From assembly GCF_030816715.1 (NCBI RefSeq), contig NZ_JAUSYH010000001.1, positions 868,001 to 932,000 of the forward strand: a stretch of 64,000 bases of DNA, given 5' to 3'. The position numbers and the translations under genes are program-made. Below the pieces are notes generated by a model. That model worked only from the letters and a program-made list of their open reading frames with translations, made no database searches and had not been told where the DNA came from. This document shows, piece after piece, positions 34,592 to 42,982 of this stretch. The stretch is from Streptomyces achromogenes (lineage in GTDB: Bacteria > Actinomycetota > Actinomycetes > Streptomycetales > Streptomycetaceae). Within the stretch, counting starts at the first letter, position 1. Each line of letters opens with the position of its first letter.

Positions 34592-37500
34592 TCAGAGGTC
34601 TATCTCGTCGACGTACGCGTCGGGCTTGTCCACCGCGGCCTCGACGAAGGAGGCGAGCTGGCGGGCCATGAGCGCGGCGCGCTCGGCCGAGATACGGCCC
34701 CGGGCGTACACGAGGCGGGCCTCGTATCCCTCGGTGAGCGGGAAGACCTCGAACTTGAGGTCGTAGTGCGTGTGCCGGGGTGGGAACTGGTGGACCCGCA
34801 CGGTGACGCCGTCGGCCTGCCGTTGCCACGCCGGCATGTTCTGGAAGACGAACAGGTTCTGGAAGACGGGCAGCCGGTCGGCCCCCCGGGCCGCTCCGAC
34901 CTCGGCGACGATGCGCTCGATGGGCACCACCGAGTGCCGCTGACCTGCCACGACGGCGGTCCGGGCGCGGTCCAGCACCTGGGCGACCGTCGCGTCCTCG
35001 TCGATCTCCAGACACTGCGGGACGGTCGTGACGAAGTAGCCGGCCAGGTCGGCGACCCAGGGCGGCGTCCGGTTCGCCATGGGCGTGCCGACGACCACGG
35101 TCTCCTGGGCGGAGAGCCGGGCCAGCCATGCCGTGTAGCCGGCGAGCAGGGCCATGAACTCGGTGATGCCGCGCTCGCGGCACAGGCTCTTCAGCCGGAC
35201 CGGGAAGTCGGGCGACCAACGCAGCGCGACGCTGTCGGCGGGCACGCTGAGGGAGGGAACGCGCGGCTCGTCCACCGGCAGGTCGAGCCCGTCCGGCGCG
35301 TTCGCCAGCACGGTGCGCCAGTGCCGCAGCGACTCGTGGACGGCGGCCCGGTGCTCCGGGCGGGTCTCCTGCGTACGCTGCCAGGCCGCGTGGTCGACGA
35401 TCTGCAACCGTGCGTCCTCGGGTTCGCGGTCCGGACCGGTCAGCAGCCGGCTCAGCTCCTCGGTCAGCAGCGACCAGGTCCAGCCGTCCGCGATGATCTG
35501 GTGGGTGACCATCACGAGCAGGTGGTCGGCCGGGCCGAAGCTGACCCCGTGGGCCCGCAGCGGCGGTCCGGCGGCGAGGTCGAACGGCTCGTACGCCGTC
35601 TCCGCCACCAGTCGGCGCACGGCCGCGGGATCCGCGGACAGGCCGCTCCCGTCCGTCCACTGAAGGGCCGGGGGTTCTGCGCCGACGACGGCCCGCGGCT
35701 CACCGTCCGCGGAGCGGAACGTCGTCCGCAGCACCTCGTGCCGCCGCACCAGCGCGGCGAATGCCTCCGACACACGTTCGCCGCTCACCCCGGTGATCCG
35801 GAACGCGGTGGGGGCGCTCATCGCGGTGCTTTCGGGCTCCAACTCCTGGAGGAACCAAAGGCGTTCCTGGTAGCGATTGAGCGGCAGCCCACCCTCGCGC
35901 GGCACGCGCGAGGGCGCTTTCGTCGTCACCGTGCCCGCGGCGGCGACCAGGGCGCGCAGCCGGTCGAGAGTCGGTTCCGCGAAGAAGTCGGACAGGGCGG
36001 GGGTGCCGCCGAACTCCTCGGCGACGTCGGCGAGCAGCCGCACGGCGTGCAGCGATGTGCCGCCCGCGTGCAGGAAGTGCGGTTCGGTGGTGCCGAGCAC
36101 CCTGGCCCAGAGGCTTTCCAGCGGGTCGGCGCCGGCGGCGGCCTGCCTGCTCCTGTCGGACCGCTCCGCCAGGATCGCGCGCAGCGCCGCGACGTCGGCC
36201 TTGCCGTGCTCGGTCTTCGGCAGGGAGTCCACGGGTGTCAGGCCGGCCGGAACCGAGCCGGCCGGCAGGATGCCCAGCAGGTCGTCACGCCATCCGGACC
36301 ACGGCACGCCGGGGACCAGGACGGCAACGGCGTCCAGGCGTACGACGCCGGCTCCGTCGACGCGCGTCAGCACGACGCACTCCTCCACACAGGGCAGCGA
36401 CTGCAGGGCGGCTTCCACCTCGCCCAGCTCGACACGGACGCCACCGATCTTCACCTGGCGGTCGTTGCGGCCGTGGTAGAGGTACGCCCCGTCCGGACGC
36501 CGACTGGCGAGGTCGCCCGTGCGGTACATGCGGCGGGTCGCGTCGGCCGGGTGCGGCACGAAGCGCTCGGCCGTGACCTCGGGCAGGTTGAGGTAGCCAC
36601 GGGCGATGCCCACGCCGGCGATGCACAGCTCGCCGACCTCGCCCGCCGGCACCTGGGTGCCGTCCTCGCCGACGACGAGCAGTTCGATGCCGGTGATAGG
36701 GCGGCCGATGGGGACCGGAGCGGTGGGCGAGGCGTTCGCGGCGCACTGCCAGTGGGTGACGTCGACGGCGGCCTCGGTGGGGCCGTAGAGGTTGTGGAGT
36801 TCGGCGTGGGGCAGCCGCTCGAAGAACCGCCGGGCCAGGGACTGGCCGAGCGCCTCGCCGCTCACCATGACCGAGCGCAGCCGCGGGCAGTCCCCGGGCC
36901 GCACCTGGCGCAGGAACTCCGTGAGCATGCTCGGCACGAAGTGGGTGACGGTCACGTGGCGCTCCGTCAGGAACCGTGCCAGGTAGCCGGGGTCGCGGTG
37001 CCCGTCGGGCGCGGCGAAGGCCAGTTCCGCTCCGGTCATCAGGGGCCAGATGAACTCCCAGACCGAGACGTCGAAGGTGTACGGCGTCTTCTGCGCGACC
37101 ACGTCCCCGGGCCCGATACCGAAGCGGTCCTGCATCCACCGCAGGCGGTTGACGATGGCGGCGTGCTCGATCATCACGCCCTTGGGGCGGCCCGTGGAGC
37201 CGGACGTGTAGATGACGTAGGCCAGGTGGTGGGGCGCGGCGGAGTCGATCGGCGGCGCCTGGCCGGGCGCCCGGTGGCCGCGGGGCGTCAGGCGCGGCAC
37301 GCCGCCGTCGGCGAGGGACCACAGCCGGGACGACTCCTCGGTCACGACGGCCGCGGGCGCGGCGTCCCGCAGCAGGCCGAGGAGCCGCCGGTCCGGGTCG
37401 GTGGTGGACAGCGGCAGCCATGCCCCGCCCGCCCGCACGACCCCGACGATCGCCACGGCCAGGTCGACCGAGCGCTCCAGTTGGAGCGCCACGACCCGAT

Positions 37501-37669
37501 CGGGCCCTACTCCCGCCGCCACGAGCGACTCGGCCAGGGCGGCCGAGCGGGCGTCGAGTTCGCGGTACGTCAGGACCTGTCTGTCGTCGGAGACCGCACG
37601 CCCGTCGGGTGTCCGGCGGAACTGCTCGACCAGCGCCGCGCCCAGCGACTCCGGACCGGTACGACACAC
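34592..37669 (-). CDS. Nonribosomal peptide synthetase A-T-C, predicted serine-activating
   Basis: A 1025-residue NRPS that probably starts the assembly line. The A domain (about 5-500) has YVIYTSGSTGRPKG, FDVSVWEF and NLYGPTEA; hand alignment to GrsA gives the pocket code DVWHMSLVDK, two conservative changes from the classic serine code DVWHLSLIDK. T domain Ser539 lies in the slightly unusual LHAGGTSL. The C domain (about 595-1020) has THQIIADGW where HHxxxDG is expected: His723 is kept but the second, catalytic His is Gln724. The GTG at 37669 has AAGGGGA seven bases upstream. It leads the minus operon, 46 bp before the next NRPS. No MbtH gene is nearby. Confidence 0.95.
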   Translation of the reverse strand: MCRTGPESLGAALVEQFRRTPDGRAVSDDRQVLTYRELDARSAALAESLVAAGVGPDRVVALQLERSVDLAVAIVGVVRAGGAWLPLSTTDPDRRLLGLLRDAAPAAVVTEESSRLWSLADGGVPRLTPRGHRAPGQAPPIDSAAPHHLAYVIYTSGSTGRPKGVMIEHAAIVNRLRWMQDRFGIGPGDVVAQKTPYTFDVSVWEFIWPLMTGAELAFAAPDGHRDPGYLARFLTERHVTVTHFVPSMLTEFLRQVRPGDCPRLRSVMVSGEALGQSLARRFFERLPHAELHNLYGPTEAAVDVTHWQCAANASPTAPVPIGRPITGIELLVVGEDGTQVPAGEVGELCIAGVGIARGYLNLPEVTAERFVPHPADATRRMYRTGDLASRRPDGAYLYHGRNDRQVKIGGVRVELGEVEAALQSLPCVEECVVLTRVDGAGVVRLDAVAVLVPGVPWSGWRDDLLGILPAGSVPAGLTPVDSLPKTEHGKADVAALRAILAERSDRSRQAAAGADPLESLWARVLGTTEPHFLHAGGTSLHAVRLLADVAEEFGGTPALSDFFAEPTLDRLRALVAAAGTVTTKAPSRVPREGGLPLNRYQERLWFLQELEPESTAMSAPTAFRITGVSGERVSEAFAALVRRHEVLRTTFRSADGEPRAVVGAEPPALQWTDGSGLSADPAAVRRLVAETAYEPFDLAAGPPLRAHGVSFGPADHLLVMVTHQIIADGWTWSLLTEELSRLLTGPDREPEDARLQIVDHAAWQRTQETRPEHRAAVHESLRHWRTVLANAPDGLDLPVDEPRVPSLSVPADSVALRWSPDFPVRLKSLCRERGITEFMALLAGYTAWLARLSAQETVVVGTPMANRTPPWVADLAGYFVTTVPQCLEIDEDATVAQVLDRARTAVVAGQRHSVVPIERIVAEVGAARGADRLPVFQNLFVFQNMPAWQRQADGVTVRVHQFPPRHTHYDLKFEVFPLTEGYEARLVYARGRISAERAALMARQLASFVEAAVDKPDAYVDEIDL

Positions 37670-37758
37670 GGTGCTGTCCCCTTCGTGAATACCTTGCCGG
37701 CGGACGGACCAAGATCGCCCCGGCGATGCACGACACGGAACTGTCGCACGTCAGACGC

Positions 37759-37785
37759 CATTTAGGAAGATCTTTATTTGGTCAA
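37759..37785 (-). promoter_or_regulatory. Candidate promoter for the NRPS operon
   Basis: On the minus strand, TTGACC (37785-37780) and TAAATG (37764-37759) with a 15 bp spacer, in an A/T-rich island. The spacer is short, so confidence is limited. It would give a leader of about 80 bases before the GTG at 37669. Confidence 0.4.
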
Positions 37786-37796
37786 GGAATCTTTTC

Positions 37797-37824
37797 TTGC
37801 GTTGATCAATTGGTGATGTAATCT
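37797..37824 (+). promoter_or_regulatory. Candidate promoter for the asparagine-synthetase-like operon
   Basis: TTGCGT (37797-37802) and TAATCT (37819-37824) with a 16 bp spacer, in the same A/T-rich island; 20 of the 60 bases from 37761 to 37820 are G or C. It would start transcription about 80 bp before the GTG at 37913. Confidence 0.45.
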
Positions 37825-37912
37825 GCCTCAGTCCCGGCGGCAACCTGTCCCGCCAGGGCGGTTGTTGACGTGTGGGCGTAGAGCCGTACCGACTCCGGAA
37901 AGGGTGTTGACG

Positions 37913-39784
37913 GTGTGTGGACTCGCGGGCTTCGTCGGGCCACGGCACGATTCCCGGGCGGCGCGCGAGACGCTCGACGCCATGAGCGCGGCCATCGGAC
38001 ACCGGGGACCGGACTCCACCGGATTCCATGTCGACGAGAACGTGGCGTTCGCGTTCACCCGGCTGGCGATCAACGACCTCGGGGCCGGCGACCAGCCGAT
38101 GTACGACGAGAGCCGGCAGATCGTCGCCATGACCACGGGCGAGATCTACAACTACCGCGAACTGCGTGACCTCCTCGTCGGCCGGGGCCACACCTTGCGC
38201 ACGCGCTGCGACACCGAGGTGATCCCGCACCTCTACGAGGAGTTCGGCCGCGACTTCGTCAGCCGACTCGACGGGCAGTTCGCGGTCGTCCTCTACGACC
38301 ACCGCGAGCAGCTCTTCATCGGCGCCCGCGACCACTTCGGGGTCACGCCGCTGTTCTACGCCCACCAGGGCGGCGAGTTGGTCTTCGGCTCCGAGATCAA
38401 GGCCATGCTGAAGCACCCCGCGATGCCGCGCCGTGTCGACCTCGTCGGCCTGGACCAGGTGTTCACCCTGCCCGGCCTGGTGAGCCCGCGGACGATGTTC
38501 GAGGGCGTCCACAGCGTGCCGCCGGGCACCGCCGTGGAGTTCCGCCCCGGCGACCGGCCCAAGCTCCGGACGTACTGGGACCTCGCATACCCGCGCACCG
38601 ACGCCGACTTCGAACGCCACGACGAGTCGTACTACGTGCGCCGGGTCGAGGACCTGCTGGTCCGTTCGGTCGAGAAGCGTCTGCAGTCCGACGTGGAGGT
38701 CGGACTGTACCTGAGCGGCGGTCTGGACTCCTCCCTGGTCGGCGCGATCATGAGGCATCTGATGCCGGACGCCGAGATCCAGTCGTTCGCGGCGGCCTTC
38801 CCCGAGCGGGAGCTCTCCGAGAGCGACTACCAGAGGCTGATGAGCGGTGTCCTCGACACCCGCCACACCGAGCGTTTCGTGCACGGCGAGGAGATAGCCT
38901 CCCGGCTGCGCACGGTCGTACGGCACACCGAGTGCCCGCTGAAGGAATCGTTCAACTCGGCCGCCCACGCGCTGTCCGAGGCCGTGCACGGCGCCGGGGT
39001 CAAGGTGGTGCTCACCGGACAGGGCGCGGACGAGCTGTTCGGCGGCTACATCGGCTACCGCTTCGACCAGGTCCGGCGCACCCAGGCCGCGGGCGGCGTC
39101 ACCGACCTGCGGGAGGCCAGGATTCGTGAAGGTCTGTGGGGCGACGAGAACTTCTTCTACGAACGCAACGACGCCGGATTCCGGGCTACGAAGGCCGGGC
39201 TCTACTCGGCGCCCGTCCGCGAGCGGCAGGACGAGATCGACTGCCTCGGCCACCCGTTGGTCGACCGCGAGCGGCTGGCCGGCCTGCACGATCTGCACCG
39301 CCGTTCCTACCTCGACCTCAAACTCCGGCTGGCGGACCATCTGCTCGGCGACCACGGCGACCGCATGGTGTTCGCCAACTCGGTGGAGTCCCGTCATCCG
39401 TTCCTCGACCGGGAGCTCGTCGAGTTCCTCGCGACCGTGCCGCCCGAGCTGAAGCTGAAGGGACTCGAGGAGAAGTACCTCCTCAAGCAGGTCGCCCGGG
39501 ACTGGATTCCGCGCCGGATCGTGGACCGCGAGAAGTTCGGCTTCACCGCACCGGGCAGCCCGCACCTGATCCGGCAGGACGACCCCGCCATCGAGGCCCT
39601 GCTGTCCCGCGAACGCATCGAGGCGGACGGCTACTTCGATCCGGACCGCGTGGAGCGGCTCGTCCGTGAGTACGGCACGCCCGGCTTCCGCATCAACGTT
39701 CCCTTCGAGACCGACCTGTTGATGACCGTACTCACCTTCAATCTGCTCCTCGACCTTTACGACCTGCCCGCGTACTCCGCCTGA
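37913..39784 (+). CDS. Asparagine synthetase-like glutamine amidotransferase
   Basis: A 623-residue class II glutamine amidotransferase. The GTG at 37913 is chosen because it makes the N-terminus Met-Cys-Gly-Leu-Ala-Gly, with Cys2 as the glutaminase nucleophile; upstream ATG starts would bury it. The glutaminase half shows GHRGPDSTGFH, MTTGEIYNYRELRD and FAVVLYD; the synthetase half has the PP-loop LYLSGGLDSSLVGA and VLTGQGADELFGGY. In primary metabolism AsnB makes Asn from Asp; homologues in gene clusters amidate or cyclise other carboxylates. Being the first gene of the plus-strand cluster operon, divergent from the NRPS, it probably amidates the peptide or a precursor. Confidence 0.92.
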   Translation: MCGLAGFVGPRHDSRAARETLDAMSAAIGHRGPDSTGFHVDENVAFAFTRLAINDLGAGDQPMYDESRQIVAMTTGEIYNYRELRDLLVGRGHTLRTRCDTEVIPHLYEEFGRDFVSRLDGQFAVVLYDHREQLFIGARDHFGVTPLFYAHQGGELVFGSEIKAMLKHPAMPRRVDLVGLDQVFTLPGLVSPRTMFEGVHSVPPGTAVEFRPGDRPKLRTYWDLAYPRTDADFERHDESYYVRRVEDLLVRSVEKRLQSDVEVGLYLSGGLDSSLVGAIMRHLMPDAEIQSFAAAFPERELSESDYQRLMSGVLDTRHTERFVHGEEIASRLRTVVRHTECPLKESFNSAAHALSEAVHGAGVKVVLTGQGADELFGGYIGYRFDQVRRTQAAGGVTDLREARIREGLWGDENFFYERNDAGFRATKAGLYSAPVRERQDEIDCLGHPLVDRERLAGLHDLHRRSYLDLKLRLADHLLGDHGDRMVFANSVESRHPFLDRELVEFLATVPPELKLKGLEEKYLLKQVARDWIPRRIVDREKFGFTAPGSPHLIRQDDPAIEALLSRERIEADGYFDPDRVERLVREYGTPGFRINVPFETDLLMTVLTFNLLLDLYDLPAYSA

Positions 39785-39843
39785 CGGCAACTCAGGCGGG
39801 CGCCGGGCAGCCCTGCCCGGACCAACTGCCAGGGGGACAACGG

Positions 39844-41859
39844 ATGCCGCCGACCGATCCGACTCACAGCATCACCGAGCGACTCAGCCGCTCCCTGTCC
39901 GGGCCGGAGGGCACCCTCGCCCTGGCCCGGATGCAGGTGCTGGGCCGGCCCGTCGAGCGCTCGACGGAGCTGACCGCGCCCACACCGTCGGGAACCGAGG
40001 TGGGCGTGTGGCGCCTGGCGGACGGGCGGTTGCGCCGGGACACCGGACGCCGGGACGAATGGCGCTACTGGGCCGACCGGCCGGAGATACCCCTGCGCCC
40101 CGGGCACCGCCGTGTCGCCGTACTCGGGGAGTCCGCGACCCGCGGCTACTTCTTCGACCCGGCGTACTCGCTGGCCGGCCTCGTCGACACGGCCCTCGAC
40201 GGCACCGGCGTGGACGTCCTCGACCTCGCCCGCACCAACTGCTCCCTGGCGGAACTCCTCAGGACGGCCGCCGAAGCCCTGGCTCTCGGCGCCTCTGCCC
40301 TCGTGGTGCACGCGGGGAACAACTGGAACAACGTCGACCCGACGCCCACGGAGCGCCACGAACTGGCCCTGCTGCTCGAAAAGGGCGGCTTCCCGGCGGC
40401 CGCGGCGTCCTTCCGGGATCTCGTCACCGAGGTCGCCGCGAGCGCGCTGGGCGTGCTGCGCGAACTCGCGGGGGACGTCCCCGTCGTCCTGGTCGTCCCG
40501 GAGTTCAACCTGGGCGACTGGACGGACGAGCCGATCCTCGACTGCCCCGCCCTGCCCGCCGGACGGATGCGGCGCTGGCTCCGTGCCCGGGACGAGGCCG
40601 AGCGGGCTCTGCGGGACGGCGACCTCGCCGGCGCCCGTACGCTCGTCGCCGAGATGACCGGGCTCGACGGCGGCTCCAGTCCCGTCTCCCACCGCCTGGC
40701 GGCACGCTGCGCGGTCTCGCCCGACGAGGCGCTCAGCGCGCTCCGGGCGGCCAAGGACGCGGTGGTCAGCCCCTTCGCCATCCACTCCCCGCGCACCCTG
40801 GCTTCCGTGCAGGAGGTGATGCGCCGCAAGGCCGACGAGGCCGGGTTCCACCTGGTCGACCAGGCCGTCCTGTTCCGGGAGGGCGAGGCGGGCGCACCCG
40901 GCCGCCGGTACTTCCTCGACTACTGCCATCTCACCTTCGACGGCCTGCGTGCCACGGCCCTGGCCGTGGCGGAGACCCTCGGCGCCGCCCTGGAGCTGCC
41001 CGAACGGCCGGGCACCGACGGCGTACCGGTCCGGGCCGCCCCCGACCGGCTCGCCCTGGCCCATTTCCTCGCCGCCGTGCACAACGCCCACTACGGTCAG
41101 CCCGAGGACGTGCTGCGCCACCACCTGAGCCGAGCGCTCGACGCCGACGCCTCGGTCGCCGACCGTTTCGAGGACTACCTCGACTACCAGACGAGGATCG
41201 CCCCGAACTGGATGTGCTCCTCCTACGAGCGCTCCACCCAGGACCCGGCGTTCCGGCGCTACATGGTGGTCGGCGACGGCCGGCTCAACGGCAAACTGGC
41301 GGACCACGGCCTGCGCGAGGTCATGCTCGACGTACTCGAGAGCAGGGGCGTCCCGGCGCGTCGGCGCTACGAGGACCTGCTCGTCGCCGAACACCGCGGC
41401 ACCACCGACCTGCTGGCCGACGCGAACCTCGCCACGACGTTCAACGAGCGCCACGGGGCCGGCGTCGGCCCGCGGGTGGCATACCTGCGGGCGAGTTCCC
41501 CCCGCACCCGGTCCACCCTGGTCGTCGAGGAACCGGCCCCACTCGTCCTCCGAGTGACCTGGCGGCTGCCGTCCGAGGTCCCGGCCGGGTCGGTGTCGGT
41601 CGCCGTGAACGGACACGAGGTGGGCACGGCCGAGGCGGGCACGGCATGGACGACCTGGGAGTTCACCGTGCGCCCGGACATCCTGCGCCGCGGACGCAAC
41701 ACCGTCGAGATCCACTGGCCGGAGGGGGGCGACGGCACCGACACGCTCGTCGCCGGGGCCCCGGCCCGTCTGGAGTGCGGCGAGAACGTCCCGAGTCACC
41801 CGGTCCACGGCCACGTCCACGACTGGTCGGCGATCCGGCTCGTGCCCGCCACGGTCTGA
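39844..41859 (+). CDS. Large SGNH-hydrolase-like protein of unknown role
   Basis: A 671-residue protein. I see an SGNH/GDSL-type active site: Ser97 in VAVLGESATRG, Asn in VVHAGNNW (159-160), and Asp359-x-x-His362 in YFLDYCHLTFDG. That spacing (about 260 residues between Ser and Asp/His) is larger than in simple GDSL esterases because of an inserted helical region around 240-310. The C-terminal 130 residues look like a beta-sandwich (LVLRVTWRLPSEVPAGSVSVAVNGHEVGTAEAGT). It lacks a signal peptide, so it acts inside the cell. GGGGGA precedes the ATG. It could be an acyl or carbamoyl ester hydrolase or an acyltransferase in the pathway; this is inference. Confidence 0.75.
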   Translation: MPPTDPTHSITERLSRSLSGPEGTLALARMQVLGRPVERSTELTAPTPSGTEVGVWRLADGRLRRDTGRRDEWRYWADRPEIPLRPGHRRVAVLGESATRGYFFDPAYSLAGLVDTALDGTGVDVLDLARTNCSLAELLRTAAEALALGASALVVHAGNNWNNVDPTPTERHELALLLEKGGFPAAAASFRDLVTEVAASALGVLRELAGDVPVVLVVPEFNLGDWTDEPILDCPALPAGRMRRWLRARDEAERALRDGDLAGARTLVAEMTGLDGGSSPVSHRLAARCAVSPDEALSALRAAKDAVVSPFAIHSPRTLASVQEVMRRKADEAGFHLVDQAVLFREGEAGAPGRRYFLDYCHLTFDGLRATALAVAETLGAALELPERPGTDGVPVRAAPDRLALAHFLAAVHNAHYGQPEDVLRHHLSRALDADASVADRFEDYLDYQTRIAPNWMCSSYERSTQDPAFRRYMVVGDGRLNGKLADHGLREVMLDVLESRGVPARRRYEDLLVAEHRGTTDLLADANLATTFNERHGAGVGPRVAYLRASSPRTRSTLVVEEPAPLVLRVTWRLPSEVPAGSVSVAVNGHEVGTAEAGTAWTTWEFTVRPDILRRGRNTVEIHWPEGGDGTDTLVAGAPARLECGENVPSHPVHGHVHDWSAIRLVPATV

Positions 41860-41896
41860 CCGCCGCCTCTGCGTTCCGAAAGACAGGAGAGTCCCC

Positions 41897-42982
41897 TTGC
41901 GCTTCAGCGTCATGTTCTTCGCCTCCGGTGAGGCGGCCCCGCAGGAGACCTGCCGGACGGTGCTGGAGACCAGCCGTCTGGCCGACCGACACGGCCTGGA
42001 CGCGGTGTGGACTCCCGAACGGCACTTCGACCAGTTCGGCAGCGTGTTCCCCAACCCGGCGCTCACCAGCGCCGCGCTGGCCACCGCGACCGAACACATC
42101 CAGTTGCGGGCCGGCAGCCTCATCTCTCCGCTGCACCACACGGTGCGCATCGCCGAGGACTGGTCCGTCGTCGACAACTGGTCGTCCGGCCGTGCGGCGG
42201 TCTCCTTCGGCTCCGGCTGGAACGCGAACGACTTCGTGCTGGCCCCCGACGCCTACGAGTCGCGGCACCAGGTCATGCTGGAGCAGATCGACACTGTGCG
42301 CGCCCTGTGGCGAGGCGAGGACGTCGAACTCCCCAACGGCACCGGGCAGCCCTTCGCGGCGCGCCTGCACCCCCGGCCCGTCCAGCCGGAACTACCGATC
42401 TGGATCACCTCGTCGGGGAACCCGCGGACCTTCCAGGACGCCGGGGCCCGCGGCCTCAACGTGCTGACCCACCTGATCGGCCAGAACCTGGACCAGCTCG
42501 CCGAGAAGGTGGCCCTTTACCGCAAGGCCCGCGCGGACGCCGGCTTCGACCCGGCCACCGGAACGGTCTCCCTGATGCTGCACACCCACCTGGACGACGA
42601 CCCGGCGGCCGCCGAGGCCCGCAGCCGCGCACCGTTCCGCGACTATCTGCGCTCCGCGGTGAAGCTGGAGCTCCGGGCCGCCCAGGGCGGCGGCACCATC
42701 AGCGGCGGGCACGTCCTGCCCGACGACGAGATCCCCGAGGACCTCCTCGACGAGTTGCTGGACGCGACCTACGAGCGCTATCTGCAGGGCGGCTCCCTGA
42801 TCGGCTCCCCGGACACCTGCCGGGGCACGGCTGACCGGGTGGCGGCGGCGGGTGTCGACGACATCGCCTGTCTGCTGGACTTCGGCGTGCCCAGCGAGCG
42901 GATCCCCGCGGTGATCCCGCTGATCGCCGCGCTCGCCGGCGCGAGCGGCCCCGGACGTGAGGTCGTCGAGAGTGAGCACTGA
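41897..42982 (+). CDS. Natural-product-type luciferase-like FMN monooxygenase
   Basis: A 361-residue luciferase-like monooxygenase of the group found in NRPS/PKS clusters (MupA/Atu3640 type). Markers: MRFSVMFFASGEAAPQETCRTVLETSRLADRHGLDAVWTPERHFDQFGSVFPNPALTSAALATATEHIQLRAGSLISPLHHTVRIAEDWSVVDNWSSGRAAVSFGSGWNANDFVLAPDAYESRH, nearly all of it family-typical. It would hydroxylate or oxidatively rework a carrier-bound or free substrate, using reduced FMN supplied from elsewhere. AGGAGAG lies just ahead of the TTG/ATG start region. It lies 37 bp after the SGNH gene and overlaps the exporter gene, so it is part of the plus operon. Confidence 0.9.
   Translation: MRFSVMFFASGEAAPQETCRTVLETSRLADRHGLDAVWTPERHFDQFGSVFPNPALTSAALATATEHIQLRAGSLISPLHHTVRIAEDWSVVDNWSSGRAAVSFGSGWNANDFVLAPDAYESRHQVMLEQIDTVRALWRGEDVELPNGTGQPFAARLHPRPVQPELPIWITSSGNPRTFQDAGARGLNVLTHLIGQNLDQLAEKVALYRKARADAGFDPATGTVSLMLHTHLDDDPAAAEARSRAPFRDYLRSAVKLELRAAQGGGTISGGHVLPDDEIPEDLLDELLDATYERYLQGGSLIGSPDTCRGTADRVAAAGVDDIACLLDFGVPSERIPAVIPLIAALAGASGPGREVVESEH

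Noticed and set aside
30397..37765. Very long open frames on the plus strand opposite the two NRPS genes (over 1,300 codons each)
   Set aside because: They are antisense shadows caused by G/C-biased third positions; their translations are Arg/Gly/Val-rich without domains, while the minus strand holds complete NRPS motifs.
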